From: Chrysophaeum taylorii
Taxonomy: Eukaryota; Sar; Pelagophyceae; Pelagomonadales; Pelagomonadaceae
Length of the DNA: 64,000 nucleotides
NCBI GenBank assembly: GCA_029834535.1
Contig: JAQMWT010000033.1
Span: 39,658 to 103,657 of the forward strand
Direction: 5' to 3'
Below the pieces are notes generated by a model, which made no database searches, was not told the DNA's origin, and saw only the letters and a program-made list of their open reading frames with translations. The position numbers and the translations under genes were made by a program. Shown here in pieces: positions 12,456 to 24,033 of this stretch (its first letter is position 1; every line of letters starts with the position of its first letter).

Positions 12456-15400
12456 TTCCTTCCAAAGATTCGTTGTCGTCTCCTTCGCTTCCGCTTTTGT
12501 CGAAGAAGACGCGCAACTCTCGGTCGAAGAACTCAAGAACAAGACGAGCACCCCGGACTAGACTCCATCCCCACCGTTCTTACGGAACTTCCTCTCAAGC
12601 AAACTTCTCTCGAAGTTGGAACCAAAAGGCTCGATTATCCCGATGGTCACGCTGTCCAACGAGTTCTCGAAGCTGGACAACCATCACCTTCTGCGATTCG
12701 CCGGATATCATACCCCCCACATCATCCAAAGTCTCGGACACCCACGCCGTCCCACCGGATCCTGGCATACCAAAGGTTACCCCACAACTCGACACACCCC
12801 ATCTTATTCGACAATCGATATCGCGATTATTCCGCCCCGAACGCCAACGTTCATTCCCCCCCGTTGGCTCCACCAACACCACCGGAGCCACCACCACCTG
12901 GAGCCTCCTTCCCGGCGATCTCCCCTTGATCACTTCTTCTTCTAGTTCCCCAGCATCCTCATCCACACATTCAACGCGACACATACGAAGTTCGTCACTT
13001 TCGGGGAGTGAGTGGCCTCCGAACCGGGGGGGGTCTTCCGTTTATTTTCGAGAAATAAATAGATAGATAGATAGCCTCCGCGGACTCCCACTGGACCCAC
13101 CACCGAAAGTTCTGTGGAGCTCTGCCATGCTTCCGAGTGGTGGACATCCTGGACGCCCAAACAACTAAGATGTTCGGGTGTTTGAGTGCTCTCACAGGCT
13201 TAGTGTTCTCGGATGATGAGGAAAAACTAGATGAGCGACGACCGAGCCCGAAGCCAGCAACTTCCTTGGGTTGCCAATCTTTTTGGCGCGCTGCGCTGCG
13301 CTGGGAGATTTTCTCCTCGAAAAACTACGCCTGACGGTGGTGGTGGTGGTGGTATCAAGCCGAAAAAAAAAGTGCCACGATGCTCTTCTTGATCTTTTGG
13401 ATGTGTTTGTTATTCTCAGGTTTTCGAAGGAAAAAATGCGAGCGAGCGAGCGGCTGAGTCGAGCGATGTGCTCGGCCATCCGACCCGCAAACGGCTCTAA
13501 AAAAAACGACTCACGGAGAACCCTTTCGAAGTACGTTAAAGTTCTGAGAAAGAAGCTAGGGTCGACGTGGACGGGTCATCCGAGTAGTGAAAACGGTCGC
13601 TCCGACGGTGGTTTTATGGGGGGGGGGTGAATTGAATTGCGCGGGTTGGTTTCTGAAGGAAGTTGCGACCGGACTCCTACGAGTCAGTCCCCGCGGACGC
13701 CCCGACACCGGAACTTCTTCTGTTGTATGCTTCCGGATGGTCCGGTCCGGTCCGTCCCCGAATAATTCAGAAGCGAAGGTTAGAGACTGAGAACCCGAGG
13801 TCGACTCAAACAGTGGTGGTGTTGGAGGGTTGGATTGGGGAAAGCGGCCAGGCATCCGATGGGCTTTTTCGAGGCGCGTTTCGATGATTCGGCGGCCATG
13901 CTGCTGGGGAAAAACGTTGGGTCTCGGATTCTTTTCCGTGCCCCAAACTGGGCTTTTTTCGAGGTGGCGAAGGAGGGCGATCTTGCCGGCGTCCTGAGGG
14001 GTGTGTGGGCTCTGAGGTTGTGCTTGCCAAGCTGCTCCTTGATGGCCTTTTAATACCGAGTAAGTAGCCCTTGATGGCCGAGACGCCTTGCTTGACGTAA
14101 GAGAGCTAGAATTTGTTTTTCCGCGGAGTTGGCGGCGCCGAGAGGACAGGTTTGGAGGTCAGCAGATGTCAGGCGAGCCGCCGCCGGCGTTGGGAGCTTC
14201 TTCGGATTCCGGGCTGGCGTTGGCGGGGGGTGGCGCGTTTTTTTTTTTTTTTTCCTCCGAGAAGACGGGAACATCAGCGTCAGCACAGACGTGATCAGAA
14301 CCGTCGAGAGTTCGCCCGGCTGCGTCCTGTTGCTGCTCCTAGTAGAGTCTCCAATAGGGGGCCTGGTTGAAGGGGGAGAGGGTTGGACCCTGAGGCCTTG
14401 CGGTTGAGGGTATCGAGCTGGAGCACAGCCACGCCTGGCTTAAGTACTCGAGCGTCGTCGTCTCTTAGAGATTCTTGGAGGTGACGCGGCGTAGATCCGA
14501 TCCTCTCCAACCACTCCTCGCCGTAGAGCGCGCTCCAGCTGTCCACGAGGCCGGCCGCGAGAGTACTGACCGTCAGCCAAGACGCTCGCCCAGTCCGCGC
14601 TCGCCTTTTTGATCATCCAGAAGAGCTCCCGGCGATAAAAAAAACCTCGAGTGGCAGCTCCGTCGGCCGGCGGCACGTTTTCTTTGATGATCGCCCGGAC
14701 TCCTTCTTTATGGTCGCAACGCGATCTGCAACCGCCCTGTAGCTGCTGACGCTCGCCCAGGCCGCAGTGTTCAAAGCGCGCGCGCGCGATAGCCCCCCCG
14801 ATGGCCACGACACGCGTCGTCGCGGCAAGAAGGCCATAGGCACTGCCTGCGACTCCATGCCGGTCGCAACTTTTCCTTCAGAAACCTCCGTCACTTACCC
14901 GAGAATAACAGGTAGTAAGTTTGTCGCGAACATCTTGTTGGCCTTTGTTTTTGCCGCAAAACAATCGTGACAATACGTGAAGAGCATTTCCTTCGACATC
15001 AAACTACGATATGCGCTCTCAAGCTAATCCGCGTGAATTTCGTTAAGCGAGCATGCGGTCGGAGTATATCACCGATTGTTGACCTGCGCATTTACAAAGT
15101 ACTTTCAAATCAAAAGTGTATTCCTCAAATTTATGCTTCTAAGTCAGAACCGCCGACGACAATACGTTGAGGCTCACCGAGCCTGCCTAGACTCGAAATG
15201 CCTTCAAGTTCTACACGCAAGATGTGCACCAGAAGGCGAAGCGATGTCGAGTGCAGAAGGATTTCGTGTCTTATTCGTCGTCGCCCGCAGAACCTGAGTG
15301 ACCCGGTTGCCACCACCACCACCACCAAGCGAGTTTCGCCCGCTGCCTGTCAAATGGCAGCACTCACGACGGAATCTTTCTTTCAAGTAGTACAACGGAT

Positions 15401-16662
15401 CACATCAGAAAGCTTATTATTTTTTACGCAAAACAAGAAACTTTTACCCCGAGGAGTCGACATTCTCATTCCGGAGAGATTTGACCTGGTAGAGACAGCG
15501 TGCGGTTTGACTAGAGACCATTCCGCAGCATGTCGCGTGCTACTACTACAAGAATTAGGTTCCGTAGAAGCTTTCACAGAGCTGCTGGTATTTACGCCCT
15601 ACGGCGGCTCGATTTCTTTCTCCTGTCAGGAAGAAAGAAAAGAAAAGAAAAGAAAAGAAAACACTAGGCGATGTGAGTCAGGACGTTCAAAAGCGTGGTG
15701 CAAATAAATGGCTACCTCTTCTGTTAAAAGCCAAATTGGGAATTTCTATCGGCCCACGTTTCTGGATCCGAAAAGCAAAGCCAGGGACAGATCTCGTTGA
15801 TGGACTCTGTTGCCTAGAGATTGAACGACGGGTTCGAGAACACATCATCTCAGGTTTAATTCGACGATAGCATTGTTTTCGATACGACGGTTCGTAGCGC
15901 AGGAGTGGTCCCTCGGCGCGCCAGCTTCAACCAGCACTGCATTCGGAAGCACAGGATCATCGAGAGTCTCGAGACGAAGAGAGGGCGAGGTTTGAGAGAG
16001 GAGCGACACGGAACTCCCCTCCAAAACGGGGGTCCTCGACGGTGACGTCGTCGACGCTACAACGGACGCCGCTCGAGAGAATCAGCCAAGGCGATCACCA
16101 GTCGACCTAAATCGTCGCCACAGCGCCGTCTAGTTCAAGATAATTCACAGCAACCGCCTGAGCTGTTGGTGGACGGCCAGTCCGCAATCCGTCGGCCGCT
16201 CTACTCTGCTTCTCGAACGAAGTTTGCCAGCAACGCGCGACTGGGCGACGACATTCCAGGAGCGTTGAGTGAAGAGGCGGTGAACGACCTAGAGACAGGG
16301 AACGAGCATCTTCGGGTGGACGCAGCAAGTGGCGACTTCCGCAAATCGCGGACAAAAGCGAGTGCTCTCCACTCGAGACCCCACGAAACTTAGCCAGAAT
16401 TCATCGAGTAATCAACTCCAGCGAGGTGCTGAGACCCGCGAATGGACCGCGACCGACGAGTTCAAGCTCAAGATTGAGGAGTGCCGGACCTCCCGGAAAC
16501 AACGAGAGGTTCTTTGGGAGTCCCGGGTGCTCCAATCACAATCGATTCGATTGTCGCGAGAAACCATGGGTCCACAAAACTAGGGTTTATTGAGGAGCGG
16601 GCGTCGCTGCGCGCCAAACACCGAGATTCTAGCGTATCCTCGTTCGTCGCGCGCCGTCCTCA
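12456..16662. other. No recognisable gene; simple repeats and weak ORFs
   Basis: I see no recognisable gene. A (GATA)n run lies at 13,055-13,074, poly-T near 14,240, a (CCA)n run near 15,312 and an AAAGA-type run near 15,640. A minus-strand frame at 14,295-14,894 stays open except for one TGA near 14,614, but resembles nothing I know. A proline-rich stretch at 12,500-12,940 may be a retroelement relic, without a diagnostic motif. Confidence 0.5.
15631..15661. repeat. (GAAAA)n microsatellite
   Basis: Purine run of AAGA/AAAAG units. Confidence 0.9.
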
Positions 16663-16795
16663 ATTCGGCTACCGGACGCGGCCGCGAACGTTCAGTACGG
16701 AGACTTGGACGGAGATGACACCGACGATGGCGCGGTTGTGATGTCCCAGTCCCAGCAGTGGAACTCGATCCTGGTGGTCTTGGAGGCTCGGTTGC

Positions 16796-16824
16796 GAAAG
16801 AAAGAAAGAAAGAAAGAAAGAAAA
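16796..16824. repeat. (GAAA)n microsatellite
   Basis: About seven GAAA units; shorter in the inverted copy near 40,230. Confidence 0.9.
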
Positions 16825-16924
16825 CTGGCGGCGCCTTGTGCGCAGCAGCATGAAGCTCGACCGAATTCATGCGCGATTGCAGCAGCTGCGGACGCTTCGC
16901 GCGGTGCACACGACAATTTCCTTA

Positions 16925-16950
16925 GCAGGCAGGCAGGCAGGCAGGCAGGC
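16925..16950. repeat. (GCAG)n microsatellite
   Basis: Six GCAG units; the inverted copy near 40,098 has a similar run. Confidence 0.9.
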
Positions 16951-18640
16951 TTCGAGATGCGTTCTTCTTTGTTGTCACGACGAAGATGTTCAACATACAT
17001 AATCTCCGAAGCGTCTTTTTGAAAGGCCGCCCCTACGTCCGATTCGATTCGACGGCGACGAAGGTAGTTTTTTTCCGACGTTGAATTGGAGGAGCGTCTT
17101 GCGCGGAGGAGGAGTATGTCGAGAGTCGATATCGCGAAAACTATTCCTACTTTGCGCATAGGGTGCGTGCGGCGCACGGTCCCACCGCCGGATGTACTGG
17201 AGGCCGGGCTGGAAAAAAGGTCGTCGAACTTTTCGCGAACTCGCCGCAACTGGTAAGCAGCTCTTCACCAATCAGACGTGGCGCGAATATATATCGCGGC
17301 GCCATTATTGGACACGTTCGACGTGGGTGTCTATCAGATCACCCAGAGCTCAATTACTATTTTGTCTGGTCAAGATTACGGGCGTCCTGTTTTTTTTTTT
17401 ACTGCTGCACTATTCGTGGAACTTCCTTCACAGCTACTGGAAGGATACCATTATTTTCACTTGCGGCGACGAAATCTGGTGGTGGCACTCGCGTCGCACT
17501 CGCCACGTCTCTGCATCAACCTCGTTCGTTCGCGGATTCAACTACCGCTGAAACAACGACGTGGCGGATGTGGACAACGGTGACCTGCCGCCGATGTACC
17601 GCGAGGCTGCGTCTACACTCATTGGTTGATCGAGGGAATTCAAGAGACGACAGCTTCGTGGTATGACAGGCCGGCGCATCCATTCTTTGTTTTGCAACTC
17701 GGGGGATTTTGCTTCCACAAGCGAAGCAGTTCTATGTCGTCAACTCTCGCGACGATGCGAATGAGGAAGGTCGGTGTCGGTGATGACGATGCTGATATTT
17801 GCGAGTCTGATGATGTTGTCTCTTGTGGCGATCGACGCTGCCTGAGGCATTGCGCTGGCGAGGCACAGCCGAGGGATATGTCATTCATCCCGGTTACGCA
17901 GATTTTTCAACAACTCAACGGCGGAGAAAGAAAAACCTAGTCCAAGTCAAACTACCGGCGTTTCATGAACAATATATCCTCAAATCCCAACGTGCACGAC
18001 GACGACGCAATCAATTACTCCGAGGAGTTTGCTGACTGGTGGGAGAATCAAGTCGAGGCTCTCGAATCTCGCGCCGAGACCTTTTTTTTTTTCGAGCAGG
18101 ATTTCTTTCCGGAAGAATGATGCGGGCCTCTCTTGCGCGAATATGGCAAGGAGCGGCAGGTTTTGAATATTGCATGCACACTCGCTGGTCCCCTGCGCCG
18201 CCGCCGAACAAGCCGCCGTCCACTGTGCGTGACGAGAATGTCCGGCTCCAAGCCGAGCTACGTGATCCCTCACGACGACTGAAGGGAGCGCCGCCTTTCA
18301 AGACACCCGCACCCCGACTGCCGTTGGCCCGCGGCGGATCGGAGGAGCCAAGGAATGATATGGATTCGCCGTTCATCGAGGAGCATGCCGATACGTCCAC
18401 TGCCACTGAAGCCGCCGCCGCCGTCGTGGTGCCTCCGAAGCTCCCACCAACCTCCCGTCGCATTACCGTGCCCGACATTCATTCATTCAGGTCGCTCGCA
18501 GTCAGAGCTGCGACACGAGCCCGAGCCTACTCCGCCTGCTGCTGCTCCCACACATAGTCTGTCCGTGCCCCGGCCAGAATCTGGCTAATACTCATACGAC
18601 GAACCCCGTATAATGTCGCCGCCGCTGTGGCAAGAAAAGC

Positions 18641-19339
18641 GACGACCCGATTGCTATAAAGCATGGGAACCTGGGGGTAAATAAAGAAAAGCTCCCGCGC
18701 CTTCTGCCGCGTCGACGAAAGCGACACGAAGCAGCCAGGTTTTTACTTCTTGGCAGGCTGTGAATGCACACCGAATAGGTCGACTCCACTATAATCATCA
18801 TTGTTCTTTGTTGTGTGCTTTGTCACTCACTCACTCACTCACTATATACGCATCCAGGAGTAAAAGCGCCGTAGGAAACGCGCAGGCCAGATGGCGGGCT
18901 GATGGGGAAGGCGCGCTAAGAGGCCCGTCACCTCCGGTGACGCGAGAAACGGCCTAAAAACGCCGCCTCGAGCGGCGGGCGGCTTTTGATATAATTTTCT
19001 ACCGCCCGGGAAATAAAATTAGCGCGGGGACCCGTCGGAAAAAGTGTAGTCGGGGTCGTCGTCACGGAGAGGACGGGCTCTCTCCGTCGTACGCATGCTG
19101 CCGCCGAACGTATGTGCATGCTGCGGCGAGGGCACGGGCGTTGGCGATACCCCACTCGCGGTAGGTAAATGCGGCGAGATTTTTTTGTGCCGTCTTGGCC
19201 TTTAGGTGTTCAAAGTTGGCACACTTTCTACCCAGGTTCGCGCAGCGATGCGCTCTGCGCAGGTTTTGGCGAGGGCGTGCCGGACGGGGGGCCTCACCGA
19301 AGGCACCAAAGACGAGGCCGGCGACGGTGCCTCTTATAG
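18641..19339. other. Intergenic, upstream of the RAP-domain gene
   Basis: No gene recognised. A (CACT)n run lies at 18,823-18,842, and there is a GC-rich inverted repeat near 18,962-18,985. A long minus-strand frame at 19,062-19,856 overlaps the RAP gene's 5' end and looks like a shadow. Confidence 0.5.
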
Positions 19340-21631
19340 GTGCGTAGCCTTTCTTTCTGGTGCGGGGACGAGGGTTTGGGTCTTCCCTCCTTCCCGAGGG
19401 GTAAAGAATCAGTAAATCTCTCTCGACGATGGATGGATCAACGGTTGTTAAAAAGGAGGCGCCGCGATCACGATCAGAATTGGCGCGAGCCATCGCCGCG
19501 CCGTCGGCAGATGGTGCGTGGCGCAGCGGTGATAGCCGTCCACGAGGAAGAGACTGGGAGACGACATGGCGGCTCGACGACTGGCTTCTCGTGGCGGCGC
19601 GACGACGAGCTTCAAACCCGTTCGCGTCAGGGGCGCGACGATCGGACGCGCGCCGATCGAGAACGACGCCGGCTTCATCGCTTCCCTGATCACGACATGT
19701 TGTGCCGCGACTATCGCCCGAGGCGTCGACTCTCTGGCGGGAACAACGACCAGCGGCACGACGGTCGAGGCTTGCGCCGTTCTCGTTCGCCAAGGCGACG
19801 AGGGGGTGAGTCGCAGCCCCATGTCCGGCACAACGACCGCCGTGCCAACAGTGCACCGCGATGGCAACAAATACGATGGAGTAAAATGATGACGGGCTGC
19901 GGTGCGACTACGGGGAATATTCTCTCTCTCTTCGCGGCTCGCGGCGACGAATTCGATGCGCGGAACTTGGCGACTGCGGCGCACCGCGTTGCCAAATTAG
20001 GCCAAAACCGCGACCTGCAACGCGATCGCCGCGCGATGATGGCCCTCGCAGACGCTTGTCGGCGCCGTGTTAATGAGTTCAATCCGCAGGAGCTCGCCAA
20101 CGCGGCGTGGGCCTTTACGAAAGCGGGCATCGAGGCACCTCAGCTTTTTGCGGCGATCGCCGGCGCGATTCCTTCGCACCTGGGCGAGTTCAATCCGCAG
20201 GAGCTCGCGAACACGGCGTGGGCCTTTGCGAAAGCGGGCATCGAGGCACCTCAGCTTTTTGCGGCGATCGCCGGCGCGGTTCCTTCGCGGCTGGGCGAGT
20301 TCAATCCGCAGGAGCTCGCCAACACGGCGTGGGCCTTTGCGACGGCGGGTATCGACGCACCCGAGCTCTTCGCGGCGATCGCCGGCGCGGTTCCTTCGCG
20401 GCTGGGCAAGTTCAATCCGCAGGAGCTCGCCAACACGGCGTGGGCCTTTGCGACGGCGGGTATCGACGCACCCGAGGCCGGCGCGGTTCCTTCGCACCTG
20501 GGCGAGTTCAATCCGCAGGAGCTCGCCAACACGGCGTGGGCCTTTGCGAAAGCGGGCATCGAGGCACCTCAGCTTTTTGCGGCGATCGCCGGCGCGGTTC
20601 CTTCGCGGCTGGGCGAGTTCAATCCGCAGGAGCTCGCCAACACGGCGTGGGCCTTCGCGACGGCGGGTATCGACGCACCTCAGCTTTTTGCGGCGATCGC
20701 CGGCGCGGTTCCTTCGCGGCTGGGCAAGTTCAATCCGCAGGAGCTCGCCAACACGGCGTGGGCCTTTGCGAAAGCGGGCATCGAGGCACCTCAGCTTTTT
20801 GCGGCGATCGCCGGCGCGGTTCCTTCGCGGCTGGGCGAGTTCAATCCGCAGGAGCTCGCCAACACGGCGTGGGCCTTTGCGAAAGCGGGTATCGACGCAC
20901 CCGAGCTCTTCGCGGCGATCGCCGGCGCACCTCCTTCGCGGCTGGGCGAGTTCAATCCGCAGGAGCTCGCCAACATGGCGTGGGCCTTTGCAAAAGCGGG
21001 CATCGAGGCACCTCAGGTCTTCGACGCGATCGCCGTCGTGGCTACTACTTCGCGGTTGGGCGAATTTGATCCGCGGGATCTCGCCAACACGGCGTGGGCA
21101 TTTGCCTGCGTCGACTGGAAAAAGGATCCTGAAATTTTCGCCGAGCTCATCAACATAGCTCTGAGGAATCTCGACGCCCTCGATGATCGTGGCTTGTCGC
21201 AGCTCTACCTTGCTTTGTTACACTTTCACCTGGAGTGGCCCGACCGGCGTTTCCCGCCGTCAAACTACCACCGGATGTTCTTGGCGGCGCATCACCGCCA
21301 CGACCCATCACCGTCCAAACTCCAGCGCGACGTTGCGAGTGCGCTCGACCGAGTTGGCTGGACGCCGCACGTCTTCGAGCACGTGACCGAAGAGGGGTTG
21401 TCGCTCGACGTGGCGCAACCCGACGCGAAGCGCGCGGTCGAAGTCGACGGGCCTCACCACTACCTGAAGAGAACGAGAGTAGAAAACGGCTCGACGCGCT
21501 TCAAGTCCCGATTGTTGCAGAGGCTTGGCTGGGACGTTGCCCGCATTCCCTATTTTGAGTGGGACGCTCTCGACGGCGAGCAAGAACAGGACTCTTACCT
21601 CCGGGCCAGGCTGCGCGCGTTCGTTCTTTAA
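19340..21631 (+). CDS. LANTAWAFA-repeat protein with C-terminal RAP domain
   Basis: A 763-residue ORF. Residues 1 to about 180 are Arg-rich and low-complexity; this part may be wrongly started or partly untranslated. From about residue 195 a divergent repeat precedes nine regular 37-residue repeats (core EFNPQELANTAWAFAKAG) from residue 244. A final degenerate repeat (FDPRDLANTAWAFACVDW) and a helical linker come next. The RAP domain covers about residues 662-746 (RVGWTPHVFEHVTEEGLS, AVEVDGPHHYLKRTR, RLGWDVARIPYFEW). Proteins of this type bind organelle transcripts and act in RNA processing or translation; that role is inferred. Repeat 4 lacks the five residues LFAAI. The start is the first ATG, with later Met codons at 19,429 and 19,511. 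This is the intact relative of the 1-12,455 array. No intron is needed to explain the ORF. Confidence 0.85.
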   Translation: MRSLSFWCGDEGLGLPSFPRGKESVNLSRRWMDQRLLKRRRRDHDQNWREPSPRRRQMVRGAAVIAVHEEETGRRHGGSTTGFSWRRDDELQTRSRQGRDDRTRADRERRRLHRFPDHDMLCRDYRPRRRLSGGNNDQRHDGRGLRRSRSPRRRGGESQPHVRHNDRRANSAPRWQQIRWSKMMTGCGATTGNILSLFAARGDEFDARNLATAAHRVAKLGQNRDLQRDRRAMMALADACRRRVNEFNPQELANAAWAFTKAGIEAPQLFAAIAGAIPSHLGEFNPQELANTAWAFAKAGIEAPQLFAAIAGAVPSRLGEFNPQELANTAWAFATAGIDAPELFAAIAGAVPSRLGKFNPQELANTAWAFATAGIDAPEAGAVPSHLGEFNPQELANTAWAFAKAGIEAPQLFAAIAGAVPSRLGEFNPQELANTAWAFATAGIDAPQLFAAIAGAVPSRLGKFNPQELANTAWAFAKAGIEAPQLFAAIAGAVPSRLGEFNPQELANTAWAFAKAGIDAPELFAAIAGAPPSRLGEFNPQELANMAWAFAKAGIEAPQVFDAIAVVATTSRLGEFDPRDLANTAWAFACVDWKKDPEIFAELINIALRNLDALDDRGLSQLYLALLHFHLEWPDRRFPPSNYHRMFLAAHHRHDPSPSKLQRDVASALDRVGWTPHVFEHVTEEGLSLDVAQPDAKRAVEVDGPHHYLKRTRVENGSTRFKSRLLQRLGWDVARIPYFEWDALDGEQEQDSYLRARLRAFVL

Positions 21632-22293
21632 AATGAAGGTCGAGTGCTAAGAGGGTGGTCATGATATACTATTCATAGAGTTCGACGAGTCGAGAAACAG
21701 GACTGGATAATCTCGAGCGTCAAATGAAAAAACTGTTCGACCATTCTTCGCGCTCTCGGCCGTTCGCACCGTACGTCGAGTCACAGTCGCTTGCATCGGT
21801 AGTCCAACGCAACGAGACACAACTTTTTTTCCTGGTAGCGATTTCCGCAAACAAGTCGAGTTTGAACTAGTCCGAATGTGTCATCCGCGCTGATCGGATA
21901 GGATAGGCGCCATACATATATGCGGCGATAGGCGGTCGACGAATCTCGTCCTGACCTTTTTCTTGGGAGGCCTTTCATCATCAAGATAGGTCATTAGGAA
22001 TGTGAACAACGTCCTCCTCCCAGCTGAGCCCTCGACTTAACTCTTTTGTTGCCATCGCAGGGGATCGATCTGGCGTAATAATCAGTCAGTCAGTCGTTGC
22101 GGCTCTTCTTTCTCGCGGCATGTGAAGAAGAAGGGCCCCTAAACCTATCCCTATGTCTTTCTTTCGGCCGCTTTGGCTAGCGCCCGGCCGTCCCTTATAA
22201 TCGGCTTGCGTCAATGTCCCACACGGGTGGTGGTGTATTTCTTTCTCTTTCCATCCTGTCGGAAGAAAAGGAAAACAGGGGTAAGGAAGGAGG
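21632..22293. other. Intergenic, 3' of the RAP-domain gene
   Basis: No gene seen. Just after the stop, 21,640-21,656 reads GGTCGAGTGCTAAGAGG. This is one base different from the core of the short retrocopy-like inserts at 40,661, 40,780 and 43,621. Confidence 0.5.
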
Positions 22294-23178
22294 ATGAAAA
22301 AAAACCTCCCTCCCTCCCTCGTGATGATGAGGAATTTGTGGTGGGTCTTTTTTGGTGCTGTCCGAGGTCAGTCGGTGTTCCTCCGACTTGCGCTCGACAG
22401 GAACGCGAGTCGTGTTTTGGTGTTTTCGCGCGTGATGAAGACCGGGAGCTCGTCGCTTATCTCTTCGATATGCGCAACTGGGAGTTCGTACGCTCGGTTG
22501 CACCAGCCAAAATTCTTGGAGCCTCTTCCTGGAAGGAACCGAACGGTTTGCGGCGGCAAATCGCCCTACGGTGATCTGTGGGTTGGGTCGCATCGGACCG
22601 AGTTCGATTCGGTGTTTGGCAGCCCGTACCGCGTCACAATTCTCCGGTCGCCGCTCTCGTGGATCCGGTCTCTATTCCAACACTCGGCGCCGTTCGACCG
22701 CGCGACGCGAAGACCTCTGAAGAATTTAACGGCTTTCGTGGCATCTCAGGGTCTCGACCGGCTCGCCACCCACTGGACCCTTTCTCTTCCTCAAAGGCTC
22801 AGAGAACCTCTGACCGAATTTGCTCGCAAAGGTAAACGGCTCCGCGACGCGTCGGAGGAGAAGATCCTTACCCTCGCTTATCACCTCGACATCGATGCCA
22901 TAAGAGCGCACTTTGCTTCCGAATATCTGGTCCTTCTCACCGAATACTGGGATCTCAGTAGAAAACTACTCGGCGTGGCGCTCGTCGGCGACAGAGACGC
23001 GCTTCCTTTCGAGCGAAAGCTCGCCCACCCGGACGCCACCCTCGACTTCGAGGAGCTCGACCTCGACGCCAACTTCGTCCGATCTCTAGCCCCCATCCTC
23101 GCCCCCTTCGACGCCGTCTACGGCGCGGCGGTGGCCACCTTTTTCAAAACCCTTACCCTCGCCGCTCTTCGATTTTAG
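22294..23178 (+). CDS. Sulfotransferase family protein (type II membrane, Golgi-type)
   Basis: A 294-residue ORF. FSRVMKTGSSSL (residues 44-55) fits the 5'-phosphosulfate-binding loop of PAPS-dependent sulfotransferases. VTILRSPLSWIRSLF (114-128) fits the 3'-phosphate-binding Arg...Ser motif. Together with the length this resembles the carbohydrate sulfotransferase (Gal-3-O type) families, which transfer sulfate from PAPS to glycans or glycolipids in the Golgi. Residues 9-31 are mostly hydrophobic (MMRNLWWVFFGAV) and suit a signal-anchor. The start may instead be one of the Met codons at 22,324 or 22,327, which lie directly before that segment. The ORF has no break and ends in TAG. The acceptor cannot be predicted. 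Confidence 0.75.
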   Translation: MKKNLPPSLVMMRNLWWVFFGAVRGQSVFLRLALDRNASRVLVFSRVMKTGSSSLISSICATGSSYARLHQPKFLEPLPGRNRTVCGGKSPYGDLWVGSHRTEFDSVFGSPYRVTILRSPLSWIRSLFQHSAPFDRATRRPLKNLTAFVASQGLDRLATHWTLSLPQRLREPLTEFARKGKRLRDASEEKILTLAYHLDIDAIRAHFASEYLVLLTEYWDLSRKLLGVALVGDRDALPFERKLAHPDATLDFEELDLDANFVRSLAPILAPFDAVYGAAVATFFKTLTLAALRF

Positions 23179-24033
23179 ATAGTGGGGTTTTTATTGATGG
23201 TAATAAGCTCGGCGGCGGCGGCGGCGAGGAGGAATACCGTGCCTCTGTGCCATCAGAGTGACGTGGTCGCCGCCAGAAGAGAATAGGTCTAGGATGTAGC
23301 CCTAAAAACAAGCGGGAGTTGCCGCCACACATTTGTTGTTTAATACAACAACAACAACAACAACAACAAAATGCCTTGATTTCCGGAGGAAACGTCGTGC
23401 CGGGCATAAGGGCTGCTGTGCGAAGAAGAAGATCGCTTCCAAAGGGGTGGGGGGGCACGACAAAACAGCATGAAAATTTAGCCCTAGGGGGGTTGGCGGC
23501 GACCTCCTCCCTGGAGCTTGTCAGTGGCGCTCGGGGGGGGGGGGACGACCGTCCCGTCATTGCTGCTGTCGACCGTCTCTACTCGTCAAGCTATAGTAGG
23601 GGAACTCAGAATCCTCTTGGCCGGACCGGTAGACCCGACGAACCCTTTCACCCAATCCCAACCACGGGTGGCACCACCACGCGCCCGACCTCAGCGTAAA
23701 CACTCGAAATCATCATCCCCTGGGTAATAGCAAGAAAACATTACAAAGGCCCCTGGTACGTTGGGTTCGGCGGAATAGCAGCTAAGGCGACACCCCCCCA
23801 TAATAAGCACAAGGTCCTCATTCATTCATTCATTACCAGCGCGCAAGTGGCAAGCAAGAAGCGAGGGGATGGGCGTTACTGCCCATAGGAGAGGAGCCCC
23901 CTACTTGAGATGAAGTCGTCCTCGACTTCAAGGGTGCCTGACTTCATGGTCACGAATGGCATTGTAAAAGCTCGTTCGGCGACATCAACAGGGACACTTT
24001 GTTGCTGAGGAAGTTACTGACAAGGACATCGAT
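23179..24033. other. Intergenic, no gene seen
   Basis: GC-rich and G-run rich, with a (CAA)n run at 23,346-23,370 and a (TTCA)n run near 23,820. Short frames here look random. Confidence 0.5.
23346..23370. repeat. (CAA)n microsatellite
   Basis: Eight CAA units. Confidence 0.9.

Larger units (their letters stand above)
16663..18640 (+). repeat. Inverted duplication, arm 1
   Basis: This block recurs in inverse orientation at 36,992-40,374. Matching landmarks include the NotI-like stretch near 16,678 (opposite 40,355), the GGCA-type repeat at 16,925, the tract encoding DDDAINYSEEFADWWENQ near 18,000, and the end near GTGGCAAGAAAAGC at 18,628. It is the uninterrupted arm and acts as the empty site for the transposon at 38,190-39,878. 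It holds remnants of coding sequence, including a tryptophan-rich stretch CGDEIWWWHSRRT near 17,463 that is loosely WW-like, and an acidic stretch near 18,000. Frames are broken, partly at a poly-T run near 18,083. I cannot name the gene. Introns are possible. Confidence 0.8.

Noticed and set aside
14295-14894. Possible minus-strand gene with a single in-frame TGA
   Set aside because: No motif, a competing open frame in another register, and composition-driven openness; support too weak.
19062-19856. 264-codon minus-strand ORF
   Set aside because: Overlaps the Arg-rich 5' part of the RAP gene; GC-rich sequence keeps several frames open.
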